Shown here: piece by piece, positions 15,479 to 26,198 of the stretch | How positions within the stretch are numbered: position 1 is the first letter of the stretch | How the letters are laid out: every line of letters begins with the position of its first letter | Assembly (NCBI GenBank): GCA_049644305.1 | Contig: JBARRQ010000061.1 | Span: forward strand, 1-40,876 | Direction of reading: 5' to 3' | Length of the DNA stretch: 40,876 bases | Source: AC-32 sp049644305 | GTDB taxonomy: Bacteria; Actinomycetota; Thermoleophilia; Gaiellales; Gaiellaceae | Position numbers and translations under genes: made by a program | The notes under the pieces: generated by a model | What the model saw: the letters and a program-made list of their open reading frames with translations, nothing else | What the model was told of the DNA's origin: nothing | Databases searched by the model: none

Positions 15479-16467
15479 AGCTGCTGGTTCTCGGCGGAAC
15501 CAAGTTTCTCGGTCGTGCGGCCGTCGAGGCGGCTTTTGAGCGTGGGCACGAGGTGACACTCTTCAACCGCGGCCAGACCAACCCAGAGCTCTTCTCGGAG
15601 GCGGAGAAGCTCCGAGGAGACCGCGACGGAGACCTCACCGCTCTGGAAGGGCGAGCGTGGGATGCCGTGATCGATCCTTCCGGCTTCGTGCCGCGCGTCG
15701 TGCGCGCCTCGGCGGAACTGCTGCGCGGCTCGGTCGGCCACTACGTGTTCGTCTCCTCGATCTCGGTCTACCGCGAGCCATATCGCGCCGGCTTCGACGA
15801 GTCGGCACCGGTGTTCGAGGAGGAGCCCGAGAGCGAGCAGGTCGAAGAGCATTACTCGGAGCTGAAGGCAGCCTGCGAGCGCGTCCTCGCCGAGGTGCTG
15901 CCCGGCTCCCATGCGAGCGTCCGGGCCGGACTGATCGTCGGGCGGTACGACCCGACCGGCCGCTTCACGTACTGGCCGCTACGCGTCGCGCTCGGAGGGG
16001 ACGTCTTGGCACCGGGGTCGCCGGACCGGCTGGTGCAGTGCGTGGACGTGCGCGACCTCGGGCGCTGGCTGGTCGAGCTTGCGGAGACGCAGACGGCCGG
16101 GACGTTCAACGCGGTGCGGCCTGCAGAACCGTTCGGCGAGCTGCTCGACGTTTGCCGCGAGGTCTCCGCGAGTGACGCGACCTTCGTCTGGGTCGACGAG
16201 CCGTTTCTTCGCGAGCAGGGAGTCGCGCCGTGGTCGGACCTTCCCCTGTGGCTCGCGGACGACGAGGCGGCCTTTCTGCAGGCGGACGGCTCGAGCGCGG
16301 CAGCGGCGGGGCTTCGGCTCCGAGAGATCGACGAGACCGTGGCCGACACGCTGGCGTGGGCGACGGAGACGGGGCAGCAGCTGGTGACGGCGGCGCCGCG
16401 CGCGGGGACTGCGGGTATGGCGCCGGAGCGCGAGGCAGAGTTGCTCGCGGCCTGGCGCGGCCGATAG
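15475..16467 (+). CDS. NAD-dependent epimerase/dehydratase-like protein (extended SDR)
   Basis: 330 residues from TTG 15475, which overlaps the preceding TGA (TTGA). The Rossmann motif is at the very N-terminus (KLLVLGGTKFLGRAAVEAAF), and VFVSSISVY follows with the catalytic Ser/Tyr region. The YxxxK motif is replaced by YSELKAACE, where Y and K keep the Y-x3-K spacing. The family resembles reductases and RNA-binding relatives of the CSP41 type, often annotated NAD-dependent epimerase. Coupling to the class V aminotransferase suggests a shared small-molecule pathway, which I cannot name. Confidence 0.83.
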   Translation: MKLLVLGGTKFLGRAAVEAAFERGHEVTLFNRGQTNPELFSEAEKLRGDRDGDLTALEGRAWDAVIDPSGFVPRVVRASAELLRGSVGHYVFVSSISVYREPYRAGFDESAPVFEEEPESEQVEEHYSELKAACERVLAEVLPGSHASVRAGLIVGRYDPTGRFTYWPLRVALGGDVLAPGSPDRLVQCVDVRDLGRWLVELAETQTAGTFNAVRPAEPFGELLDVCREVSASDATFVWVDEPFLREQGVAPWSDLPLWLADDEAAFLQADGSSAAAAGLRLREIDETVADTLAWATETGQQLVTAAPRAGTAGMAPEREAELLAAWRGR

Positions 16468-16548
16468 TTCACACGACTCACTTTCGGCACGAATGGGTCA
16501 CCCACGCGTGCGCGTTGCGGCAATAGAGTTGTTCACGGGGGAACATCA

Positions 16549-16564
16549 CCGGGGGGTCCCCCGG
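16549..16564. terminator. Possible weak convergent hairpin
   Basis: CCGGGG (16549-16554) can pair with CCCCGG (16559-16564) around GGTC, followed rightward by GGGTTT. It lies between the convergent epimerase-like and SIS genes. There is no proper T-run in either direction, so termination is only suggested. Confidence 0.3.
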
Positions 16565-16577
16565 GGGTTTGACCGGA

Positions 16578-17453
16578 TCAGTCGTAGGCGGCGCGGGCCC
16601 TTGCCCAGCGCTCGTCGTCCGTGCGGATCCTGTCGGGGTCGACGCCTCTCGCCTCGGCGAGGTCGAGCGTGAGCAGCTGGAAGCGGACGATGTCGACTAC
16701 CGGATGCGTCGTCGGGACGAGCGTCGTCTCGCAGCCGAGCTCGCGGAGCGCGCGAGTCGCGCCGGCCGCCCGCTCCGCTGCCCGGCCCTCGCCTTCGAGG
16801 ACGAACGCGCGAACCGACTCGTCGATCGCGGCCAGGTGGCCGTGCAACAGCTGCTCGGTGTGATGTGCCTCGGCGGCCACGAACGCGCCCTCGCGAAGCT
16901 TCAGCGCCGCCTCTTGCGCGGTCGGCCAGTCGCGCCCGGCACCTGCGATCACGAAGCGATCGTGCCCGCGGACGGGCTCGCGCTTGGCCAGCGCTTCCTC
17001 CACGGCCGGCGGAAGCCAGCTCACATCGTCGCCTCGTAACGCCGCGAGCGCCGTGACCGCGCACGTGTAGCTCGCCGTATGACACCAGCTCCGCTCGACC
17101 TCCGGCGTCGCGACGACGATTTCGTCCGCAAGCTCCCCGAGAGGGCTCTCGGGCTTGCCGGTAACGAGCCAGACCGGACCATCGAACGCGCGCGCGGCTT
17201 CCAGGCTGAGCGGCGTCTCGCCCTCGTGGCTGACCACGACGAGCACCGTTGCCTCGCGCGGGCGCAGGACGAGCTCGAGCGCCTGTTCCGCCCAGCCGGC
17301 CGTCTGCGCCGCGTGAAACGACGTTCCGCAACCGGTGTGGAGAGCCCCGCCTTCCGGCAGCCGGCGGTCGGTCGGGACCGCCTTAAGCCACTCCGGTTGC
17401 ACGAAGATCGCCCGCCTCGTCTCGTCACCGGCCACGTGCGAAGCATCTCGCAT
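16578..17453 (-). CDS. SIS-domain phosphosugar isomerase-like protein (GlmS isomerase half-like)
   Basis: 291 residues with two SIS-like halves. The first contains GCGTSFHAAQTAGWAEQ and VVSHEGETPLSLEAAR, equivalent to the sugar-phosphate-binding GTS and SxSGET loops of GlmS. The second contains VIAGAGRDWPTAQEAALKLR and then EGAFVAAEAHHTEQLLHG, matching the GlmS region with KEGA and the EFxHG loop. The N-terminal glutaminase of GlmS is absent, so it is a stand-alone isomerase/deaminase or a binding protein (AgaS-like). The start ATG lies 40 bases from the divergent thioesterase gene. Confidence 0.85.
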   Translation of the reverse strand: MRDASHVAGDETRRAIFVQPEWLKAVPTDRRLPEGGALHTGCGTSFHAAQTAGWAEQALELVLRPREATVLVVVSHEGETPLSLEAARAFDGPVWLVTGKPESPLGELADEIVVATPEVERSWCHTASYTCAVTALAALRGDDVSWLPPAVEEALAKREPVRGHDRFVIAGAGRDWPTAQEAALKLREGAFVAAEAHHTEQLLHGHLAAIDESVRAFVLEGEGRAAERAAGATRALRELGCETTLVPTTHPVVDIVRFQLLTLDLAEARGVDPDRIRTDDERWARARAAYD

Positions 17454-17493
17454 TCACGGCGCGACACGAGGCGGCGGCGTTAGCATCGCCGCA

Positions 17494-17874
17494 GTGTTTC
17501 GCCACCGTGAGCCGGTCCGCTTCCGCGACGTCGACGCAATGGGTCACGTCAACAATGCGGTCTTTCTGTCCTACATTGAGTCGGCCCGCATCGCGTTCCT
17601 GCTCGATCTCGGTCTCGCCACGGGCCTGGAAGACATGTCAATCATCGTCGCGCGCATCGAGATCGACTTTCGCGCTCCGGTCCGTTTCGGAGCCGAGATC
17701 GAGATCGAGGTCGAGACCAGCCGCTTCGGCGACAAGAGCTTCGATCTCGACTATGTGCTGCGTGTGGACGGCCAGGTGGTTGCGGAGGCCAAGAGCGTTC
17801 TCGTCGGCTACGACTACGAGCGCAGGCAGACGATCTCCATCCCTTCCGAGTGGCGCGAGAGGCTCGCGGCGTGA
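17494..17874 (+). CDS. Acyl-CoA thioesterase, 4-hydroxybenzoyl-CoA thioesterase (4HBT) hotdog family
   Basis: 126 residues, one hotdog domain. The catalytic segment FRDVDAMGHVNNAVFLSYIE contains the conserved Asp and GHVNN of the 4HBT/YbgC/FadM group, and ARIEIDFRAPVRFGAEIEIE is the conserved second strand. The start is GTG 17494. It hydrolyses acyl-CoA thioesters; chain-length preference is not visible. The stop overlaps the start of the M16 peptidase gene (GTGA), indicating cotranscription, though the two activities have no obvious link. Confidence 0.9.
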   Translation: MFRHREPVRFRDVDAMGHVNNAVFLSYIESARIAFLLDLGLATGLEDMSIIVARIEIDFRAPVRFGAEIEIEVETSRFGDKSFDLDYVLRVDGQVVAEAKSVLVGYDYERRQTISIPSEWRERLAA

Positions 17875-19136
17875 GCGTGTTCGAGCTGCAGCGGCTCGAC
17901 AACGGCCTGCGGGTGCTGACCGCGGACATGCCGCAGGTGCAGTCGGTCACCTGCATGATCATGCTCGCCGCCGGCTCGCGCTACGAGACCGCTGACACGA
18001 ACGGCATCGCGCACTTCGCCGAGCACATGTTCTTCAAGGGCACCGAGCGGCGGCCTACGGCGCGCGACATCGGCATGGAGGTCGACTCTCTCGGCGGCGA
18101 ATTCAACGCCTTCACGAGCAAGGAGTACACCGGCTTCTACGTCAAGTGCGCCGCCGACTACCGTGACAGGGCGCTCGACGTGCTCGTCGACATGATCCGC
18201 CGCTCCAAGTTCGAGCCCACCGAGATCGAGCGCGAGAAGGGCGTGATCGTCGAGGAGATGAACATGTACTACGACACTCCTCGCGATTTCATCGGGGGCG
18301 TCTTCGAGCGGCTCCTCTACGGCGACCAGCCCCTCGGCTGGGACATCATCGGCAAGAAGGAGACGGTCAGAGCCGCTACTCGCGAGAGCTTCCTCGACTA
18401 CATCGGCCGCTGGTACAAGCCGGAGAGGATGGTCGTCGGCGTGGGCGGCCGGATCGAGGACGGCTACCTCGAGACGATCGAGCGCCTGCTCGGGGAGCTC
18501 GAGCCCGAGCCGACCGGCAACCCGCCGCCGACGGCCGGGAACGGGACCGAGCCCCAGGTGACCATCCACCGCAAGGACTCGGACCAAGCGCATCTCATTC
18601 TCGGCGTCCGCGGCTACCCGATGGTTCATCCTGACCGCTGGGCGCTGCAGCTCCTGACGACGGTCCTCGGCACCGGGATGTCGTCTCGGCTCTTCACCGA
18701 GGTGCGCGAGCGGCGCGGGCTCGCGTACTACGTGTTCGCCCACAACCAGAGCTACACCGACGCGGGCTCGCTCTACTCGCAGGCGGGCGTGGACATCGCC
18801 CGCAGCGAGCAGGCGGTCGAGACGATCGCCCGGGAATTCCGCCGGATCGCGGAGGAAGAAGTCCCGGCAGACGAGCTCGAGAAAGCCCGCGCGCTGGCCA
18901 AGGGCCGCTTCGTCCTCCGGCTCGAGAACCCGCAGGGGCTGATCATGTACGGCCTCGGGCGGGAGGTGCTCGGCGATAACACACTCGAGCCAGAGGACGT
19001 GCTCGCCGGCCTCGACGCCGTCACAGCGGTGGACGTCCAGCGCGTCGCGCAGGACGTAATCGGCTCGAAGGGCATGAAGCTCGCCCTGATCGGCCCGCTC
19101 GAAGGCGAAGAGCGCTTCGAGGCCCTCCTGCAGTAA
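17871..19136 (+). CDS. M16-family zinc peptidase (processing peptidase-like)
   Basis: 421 residues. The inverted zinc motif HFAEH is at residues 48-52 (GIAHFAEHMFFKGTERR), and the third ligand is in the VIVEEM segment at E128 or E129, matching the HxxEH-x(76)-E rule. The second half has the substrate-binding segment RLFTEVRERRGLAYYV, matching the R/Y pair (RxxRGLAYxV) of active M16B proteins. Such enzymes degrade or process peptides. GTG 17871 is favoured because it overlaps the thioesterase stop. It faces the acsA gene across a 73-bp gap holding a small hairpin. Confidence 0.93.
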   Translation: MSVFELQRLDNGLRVLTADMPQVQSVTCMIMLAAGSRYETADTNGIAHFAEHMFFKGTERRPTARDIGMEVDSLGGEFNAFTSKEYTGFYVKCAADYRDRALDVLVDMIRRSKFEPTEIEREKGVIVEEMNMYYDTPRDFIGGVFERLLYGDQPLGWDIIGKKETVRAATRESFLDYIGRWYKPERMVVGVGGRIEDGYLETIERLLGELEPEPTGNPPPTAGNGTEPQVTIHRKDSDQAHLILGVRGYPMVHPDRWALQLLTTVLGTGMSSRLFTEVRERRGLAYYVFAHNQSYTDAGSLYSQAGVDIARSEQAVETIAREFRRIAEEEVPADELEKARALAKGRFVLRLENPQGLIMYGLGREVLGDNTLEPEDVLAGLDAVTAVDVQRVAQDVIGSKGMKLALIGPLEGEERFEALLQ

Positions 19137-19165
19137 CGAACGAGGCGGCCCCGCCACGTCTGCCA

Positions 19166-19180
19166 CTCGCCGCGGGCGAG
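19166..19180. terminator. Small hairpin in a convergent gap
   Basis: CTCGCC (19166-19171) and GGCGAG (19175-19180) flank a 3-base loop between the convergent M16 and acsA genes. It lacks a T-run, so its role as terminator is uncertain. Confidence 0.25.
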
Positions 19181-19209
19181 ATGCACAGTCGGCTCCGCGG
19201 CCACGGGAG

Positions 19210-21164
<1,955 letters not shown>

Positions 21165-21165
<1 letters not shown>

Positions 21166-22301
21166 TAGGGCGCCAGGTCGTACGGGTAATCCGTGAGCGT
21201 CTCGGCGCCGTCCTCGGTCACGCGCACAAGGTCCTCGAGCCGGCAGCCTCCGTAGCCGTGGCGGTAGAGGCCCGGCTCGACAGCGATCACGTCTCCGGCA
21301 ACGAGGTCGCCTGGCCCGCGGCCGAGCGTGGGCTGCTCGTGAACCTCGAGCCCCACTCCGTGCCCGAGCGAGTGGTAGAAGCCGTCTTTGAGAACCTCTC
21401 CCGGCTGCTTGTTCAGAAGGGTCGGGTAGCCGGCCTTGTCGAAGACCTCGCAGGCGATGCGGTTGAGGTCGCGCCCTTCGATGCCTGGCTTCACGGCGTC
21501 GACCGAACGCTGCAGCGCCTCGTGGCAGAGCCGGTGGTACTCGCGCAGCTCGTCCGTTGGCTCGCCGACCACGAACGTCCGGGTCATGTCCGCGTAGCAA
21601 CCGGACTCCCGGTCGCGCGGGAACAGGTCGAGGCAGATCGGCTCGCCCGGAGCGATCGGCCCGGATCCCATGTCGTGGCCCACCGCCGTCTGCGCGCCAT
21701 GCGAGACGATGAACTCGTCGGCGAAGACGCCGCTCTCGCTGAACGCCTGCTCGACGGCCAGCTTCAGCCGCTCACACGTGAGCGGCTCGCCGTCGACCAG
21801 GAGGTTCCCGTTGTCCGGTTTCGCGGCGCGCAGCAACTCCCGAGCGGCCGTCATGCCGGCTTCGGCCCCCCGCTGGGCACGCCGGATCCCGGAAAGCTCC
21901 GCCTTGTTCTTGACCCGCCGCCGCGCGAAGAAGAGCTCGCGGTCGGACCCGACCTCGATGCCGTTCTTGCGCAAGTGGTCCGCGAGCTCCACGGGGAAGG
22001 TCGGTGGCACGGCAGCCTGATCGATCCCGAAGCTCTGCACGGCGCGCTTGACGATCTCGAGCTCGATGTCGTCACGCTTGAGCCCCTGCTCGTAGAGCTC
22101 GTCCAGGCCGAACTCCTCGGGCGTGGCCAACTCCAGCTCCGGAGCGACCGGCGCGATCCGGTCGAGCTCGAACGAGCTGACGACGACGTGCCGCTTTCCG
22201 CCCCGCTCCGCGTAGAGGAACGGATCGGGGATGGCAACGGGCACCTCGTGCCGCATCTCGGGTGAGCGAATCGAGTCCGCGTAGACCAGGACGTCTGCCA
22301 T
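21165..22301 (-). CDS. M24-family metallopeptidase, Xaa-Pro aminopeptidase-like
   Basis: 378 residues. The creatinase/prolidase fold follows a short N-terminal domain. Metal-ligand segments are visible in order: CLDLFPRD (Asp), CYADMTRTFVVG (Asp), HSLGHGVGLEVHEQPTLG (His), AVEPGLYRHGYGG (Glu) and RLEDLVRVTEDG (Glu). It removes N-terminal residues preceding proline or splits X-Pro dipeptides. The ATG at 22301 is preferred over upstream codons because MADVLVYADSIRSPEM starts the first strand. It is coupled to acsA (stop TAG shares a base with GTG). The divergent amidohydrolase gene starts 32 bases away. Confidence 0.92.
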
Positions 22302-22333
22302 CGCCGGGGTGATGCTACATAGACTGCTCGAAC

Positions 22334-23485
22334 GTGGACGATGTGCTCGAGCGGGCGCAGGCACTGATCGCCGGCTACGACGAGGAGCTGGCCCGCGAGC
22401 TTCCCGAGCAGACGGAGATCTTCGACGCCCACGTTCACCTCGGGCACGACATCGACGGGTTCAGCGGTGTCTACGAGGACCTCGAGCGGGTCAACGACCG
22501 GTACGGGGTCTCTCGCTGCTTCATGTTCTGCATGGACGAGCAGGACCGTCACCCGGCGTTCCGGGCCGCGAACGACCGGACGCTCGAGTACGCGAAGCGG
22601 TCCGGCGGCCGCCTGATCCCATTCGCACGCCTCGATCTCGCCGAGGGCCCGATCGAGGAGGCAACGCGCTGCCTCGACGCCGGGGCACGCGGAATCAAGC
22701 TGCATCCTCGAGCCCAGCGCTTCCTGCTCAACGACGAGCGCCTCGCACCGGTCTTCGCGCTCGCCGCCGAGCGGCGCGTGCCCATCCTGATCCACGGCGG
22801 CCGCGGGCTGCCGCCGATCGCCGACAACCTGGCGCGGCTCGTCGAGAGCTACCCCGCGGCGCAGCTGATCATCGCCCACGCCGGTATCGCCGACCTCGCG
22901 GAGCTGGCCGGCCGCTTCGGCGGGAAGGCCGGCGTCTTCTTCGACACGTCGGTCTGGAGCCCGATCGACTTGCTCAGCCTTTTCCACCTCGTTTCGCCCG
23001 AGCAGGTCGTCTACGCCTCGGATTACCCCTACGGGCAGCAGCCGAGCTCGCTCCTGATCGCGACACGGACGGCAAAGCTGGCCGGCTTCGACGAGGCGCA
23101 ACTTCGCGGGATGCTCTGGATCAACGCGAGCCGGATCGCGGACGGCGACCCCCCGCTCGCGCCCACACCCCCACGCGGCGATGCCACCTTCTCGCAGCCG
23201 ATGGCTTTCGCCCGCATCCACCAGTACCTCTCGATGGCGACTCCGCTCCTCTGGACCCGCCAGCCCGACACGATCGGGGTCATCGGACTGGCCCTCAACG
23301 CCTGCGCCGACCGCGACGGGCACGTCGAGGAGCGCGAACGCATCCGTCAGCTTCTGGAGGCCGCTCGAGATCTCTGGCGAACGATTCCCGAGCTCGACGA
23401 CGAGGCGGAAGAGCGCATCGTCAGCAGGACGACCTTTCGGCTCGTGCACCTGGCGGACATCCTGGCGGTGACCTCAGGTGCGTAG
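22334..23485 (+). CDS. Amidohydrolase-2 family (ACMSD-like) metal-dependent hydrolase or decarboxylase
   Basis: 383 residues. The TIM-barrel metal site is visible: H33 and H35 (FDAHVHLGHD), the GIKLHPRAQRF strand, H154 (ILIHGG), H182 (IIAHAG) and D230 (YASDYPYG). These fit the amidohydrolase-2 group that includes decarboxylases and lactonases. The last 120 residues (after NASRIADGD) form an extra C-terminal helical region that is not standard for the group. The start is GTG 22334. The molybdenum hydroxylase operon begins 30 bases downstream on the same strand, so a common catabolic role is possible, but the substrate cannot be read from the sequence. Confidence 0.87.
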   Translation: MDDVLERAQALIAGYDEELARELPEQTEIFDAHVHLGHDIDGFSGVYEDLERVNDRYGVSRCFMFCMDEQDRHPAFRAANDRTLEYAKRSGGRLIPFARLDLAEGPIEEATRCLDAGARGIKLHPRAQRFLLNDERLAPVFALAAERRVPILIHGGRGLPPIADNLARLVESYPAAQLIIAHAGIADLAELAGRFGGKAGVFFDTSVWSPIDLLSLFHLVSPEQVVYASDYPYGQQPSSLLIATRTAKLAGFDEAQLRGMLWINASRIADGDPPLAPTPPRGDATFSQPMAFARIHQYLSMATPLLWTRQPDTIGVIGLALNACADRDGHVEERERIRQLLEAARDLWRTIPELDDEAEERIVSRTTFRLVHLADILAVTSGA

Positions 23486-23514
23486 GCCAACAGCTACCTT
23501 GCGCGAGCGGCGCC

Positions 23515-23952
23515 GTGCTTGAGCTCCGTGTCAACGGCGACCTGTACCGCGTCGATCCTGCGGTCGGGCAGACGCTGGCGGAGACGCTGCGCGGCGACCT
23601 CGGGCTGACCGGCACGAAGGTCGCCTGCGGCGAGGGCCATTGCGGCGCCTGCACCGTGCAGCTCGACGGCGTGCCGGTTCTGTCCTGCATCACGCTCGTG
23701 CACACCGTCGGCGGGCGTGAGGTGACCACGATCGAGGGCCTTCGCGACCACCCGCTCATCGATGCGTTCGTGCGCGCGGACGCGCTCCAGTGCGGCTTCT
23801 GCACGCCGGGCCAGATCGTCTCGGCTGCCGCGCTCGTGGAGGCCGAGCCACAGCCAACGCCCGAGCACGTGCGACACGCGATGTCGGGGAACCTCTGCCG
23901 CTGCGGCGCTTACCCGAGGATCGAGGAGGCGGTGCTCGCGTGGCGAGGCTGA
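23515..23952 (+). CDS. Molybdenum hydroxylase, small [2Fe-2S] subunit
   Basis: 145 residues. The plant-type 2Fe-2S cluster ligands are C38, C43, C46 and C58 (CGEGHCGACTVQLDG onward). The second cluster ligands are C93, C96 (LQCGFCTPGQ), C128 and C130 (NLCRCGAYPRI). This is the xanthine dehydrogenase/CoxS small-subunit pattern. It carries electrons from the molybdenum centre to FAD. The start is GTG 23515. Its last codons overlap the start of the large-subunit gene by 13 bases. Confidence 0.95.
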   Translation: MLELRVNGDLYRVDPAVGQTLAETLRGDLGLTGTKVACGEGHCGACTVQLDGVPVLSCITLVHTVGGREVTTIEGLRDHPLIDAFVRADALQCGFCTPGQIVSAAALVEAEPQPTPEHVRHAMSGNLCRCGAYPRIEEAVLAWRG

Positions 23953-26198
23953 TTCGAACCGAGAAGGAAGTCGAGGGCGAGTACACCGAGCAGTGGGTCG
24001 TCGTCGACGAGGATGAGGCGATTGACCAGTGGCCGGCAGGCCCTCTCGAGGTTGTCGGTCGACCGGCCCGCCGCCTGGACGGCTACGAGCGGGCCCGCGG
24101 GGAGGCCGTCTTCACCGCCGACCTCGCGCTGCCGGGCATGCTGCATGCCGCCGTGCTGCGCAGCCCTTACGCGCGCGCGCGCGTGAACACGCTCAACCTG
24201 ACGAGGGCTCGGGAGGCCGCCGGCGTTCGCGGCGTGGTCGGCCCGGAGGACTGTGACGCCCTCTCATTCGAGCCGAGCTTCCACGGCGCCCCCGTCGCAG
24301 CGGTCGCCGCTGACAGCTTCCGCGAGGCGCAGGCTGCCCTCGAGCTGATCGACATCGAATGGGAAGAGCTCGAGCCGCTGCTCGATCCCGAGGAGGCGGT
24401 TCGGCGGAAGTCGCTCCTCGACGACCCGCGCCGCTACGAGCGCGGGGACGTGGACAGCGCCTTCGCCGAAGCGGATGCGGTCGTCGAGGCCGAGTACCGC
24501 ACCCAGACCGTGCTCCACAACGCGCTCGAGACCCACCAGTCGGTGTGTCGCTGGGAAGGCGACACGCTCGAGATCTACATCTCGACCCAGTTCATCTGGG
24601 GTGTCCGTGACTCGGTGGCCGGGAAGCTCGGGCTACCGCCCGACCGCGTGCGCGTCGTCTGCAACTTCATGGGCGGCGGCTTCGGCGCCAAGAACAGCCC
24701 CGGCGACTACACGTATATCGGCATCGCGCTCGCGCGACAGACGGGCCGGCCGGTTCGCTGCGCTCTCACCCGCCGCGAAGAGAACCTCGCCACGGGCAAC
24801 CGCAATGCGACCATCCAGCGCCTGCGAGCCGGCGCGCGCGCAGACGGCACGCTCGTCGCGCTCGAGGGTGAGTTCGTCAACGCCGTCGGCTGGGACGGCT
24901 TCGCCGGTCCGACCTACGGGCCGATGGAGATGCTCTACGCGTGCGAGAACGTCCGCACGGTCACGTACGGCGCGAAGCTGAACCTGCCGCCGAACGCGGC
25001 CTTCCGCGCGCCGGGCTTCGTCGAAGGGACGTTCGGGCTCGAGTGCCTGCTCGACGAGCTGGGCGCCCGGCTGGAGCTCGACCCGCTGGAGCTGCGGAGC
25101 CGCAACCACGCGGACAACGACCTCGTCGACGGCCGGCCGTTCTCGTCGAAGAAGCTGCTCGAGTGTTATCGCCGTGCGGAGCCCCACTGGGCGCGCCGCG
25201 ATCAGGTGCGGGCACGCTCGGAAGGGCCGTGGCGCCGCGGGGCCGGGTTGGCGAGCCAGATCTGGTACGGAGGCGGCGGGCCGCCGTCCTACGCGTGGGT
25301 GCGTCTCGGCTCGGACGGGCGCGCGACGGTCGTCACGGCGATGCAGGACATCGGCACGGGCACGCGCACCGCGATGGCGCAGATCGCGGCCGAGGAACTC
25401 GGCCTCCCGTTGGAGCGCATACGTGTGGAGCTCGGCGACTCGGCCCGCGGCCCGTACGCCTCGATCTCGGCAGGCTCTTCGACGACGCCTTCGATGGGCC
25501 CGGCTGTGCGAGCCGCCGCGGCGGACGCGGCGCGCCAGATCCTGGAGATCGCAGCGCAGCGCTACCACCTCGAGGAGCGCGTGCTCTCACTGCAGCACGG
25601 CCAGGTCGTCTCGGCCGACGGCGGTTCCTGGCCGCTCGAGGAGGTGACGGGCCTGCTGGACGACGCGCAGATCCTCGGCAAGGGCGCGCGCGGGCCGAAC
25701 CCGGCCGGGATGCGCGTGCTCACGTTCGGGATCCAGGTCGCGGAGGTCGCGGTGGATGTCGAGACCGGCGAGGTGCAAGTCGAGCGGATCGCCGCGATCC
25801 ATGACGTCGGACGCGTGATCAACCCACTGGGCGCGCGCAGCCAGGTCGAGGGCGGGGTCGTGCAGGGCGTCGGTCACACGCTTTCCGAGGAGCGGCTTGT
25901 CGACCCGAAGAGCGGGACGGTGCTCACGCAGACTCTCGACGCCTACAAGCTGCCGACGATGGCCGACGTGCCCGAGATCGTCGTCGAGCTGCTCGACATC
26001 CCGGACGAGCACCTGACGAACCTGGGCTCGAAAGGGCTCGGCGAGCCGCCGATCGTGCCGACCGCGGCGGCAATCGTCAACGCGATCCGTGACGCGACCG
26101 GGGCGGACGTCCGCTCGCTGCCGGTTTCGCGCGACGAGATGCTTCGCGCCCTTCGAGAGGCGCGGGAACGGAAGCCGGTTGAAGCTGCTCCGGCCTGA
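23940..26198 (+). CDS. Molybdenum hydroxylase, large molybdopterin-binding subunit
   Basis: 752 residues. The substrate/cofactor motifs are visible: CNFMGGGFGAKNSPGDYT (GGGFG), AFRAPGFVEGTFGLECLLDE (position of the FRGFG/AYRCSFR loop), and the catalytic base E702 in KGLGEPPIVPTAAA. The CoxL active-site loop AYRCSFR of form I CO dehydrogenase is absent, so this is an aldehyde or heterocycle hydroxylase rather than a CO dehydrogenase. The FRAPG loop resembles PaoC/YagR-type aldehyde oxidoreductases (inference). GTG 23940 overlaps the small-subunit stop. The FAD-subunit gene overlaps its end by 20 bases. Confidence 0.94.
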   Translation: MARLIRTEKEVEGEYTEQWVVVDEDEAIDQWPAGPLEVVGRPARRLDGYERARGEAVFTADLALPGMLHAAVLRSPYARARVNTLNLTRAREAAGVRGVVGPEDCDALSFEPSFHGAPVAAVAADSFREAQAALELIDIEWEELEPLLDPEEAVRRKSLLDDPRRYERGDVDSAFAEADAVVEAEYRTQTVLHNALETHQSVCRWEGDTLEIYISTQFIWGVRDSVAGKLGLPPDRVRVVCNFMGGGFGAKNSPGDYTYIGIALARQTGRPVRCALTRREENLATGNRNATIQRLRAGARADGTLVALEGEFVNAVGWDGFAGPTYGPMEMLYACENVRTVTYGAKLNLPPNAAFRAPGFVEGTFGLECLLDELGARLELDPLELRSRNHADNDLVDGRPFSSKKLLECYRRAEPHWARRDQVRARSEGPWRRGAGLASQIWYGGGGPPSYAWVRLGSDGRATVVTAMQDIGTGTRTAMAQIAAEELGLPLERIRVELGDSARGPYASISAGSSTTPSMGPAVRAAAADAARQILEIAAQRYHLEERVLSLQHGQVVSADGGSWPLEEVTGLLDDAQILGKGARGPNPAGMRVLTFGIQVAEVAVDVETGEVQVERIAAIHDVGRVINPLGARSQVEGGVVQGVGHTLSEERLVDPKSGTVLTQTLDAYKLPTMADVPEIVVELLDIPDEHLTNLGSKGLGEPPIVPTAAAIVNAIRDATGADVRSLPVSRDEMLRALREARERKPVEAAPA

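Noticed and set aside
14270..15559. N-terminal extension of the ABC ATPase reading frame
   Set aside because: It is antisense to the class V aminotransferase. The real ATPase start at 14269 has a ribosome site and matches family length.
22309..23514. Long extension before the [2Fe-2S] subunit in its own frame
   Set aside because: It overlaps the amidohydrolase in another frame and has no matching domain; GTG 23515 begins the expected small-subunit fold.
23940..26198. Form I CO dehydrogenase large subunit
   Set aside because: The diagnostic AYRCSFR loop is absent; FRAPG is found instead, so an aldehyde or heterocycle hydroxylase is more likely.
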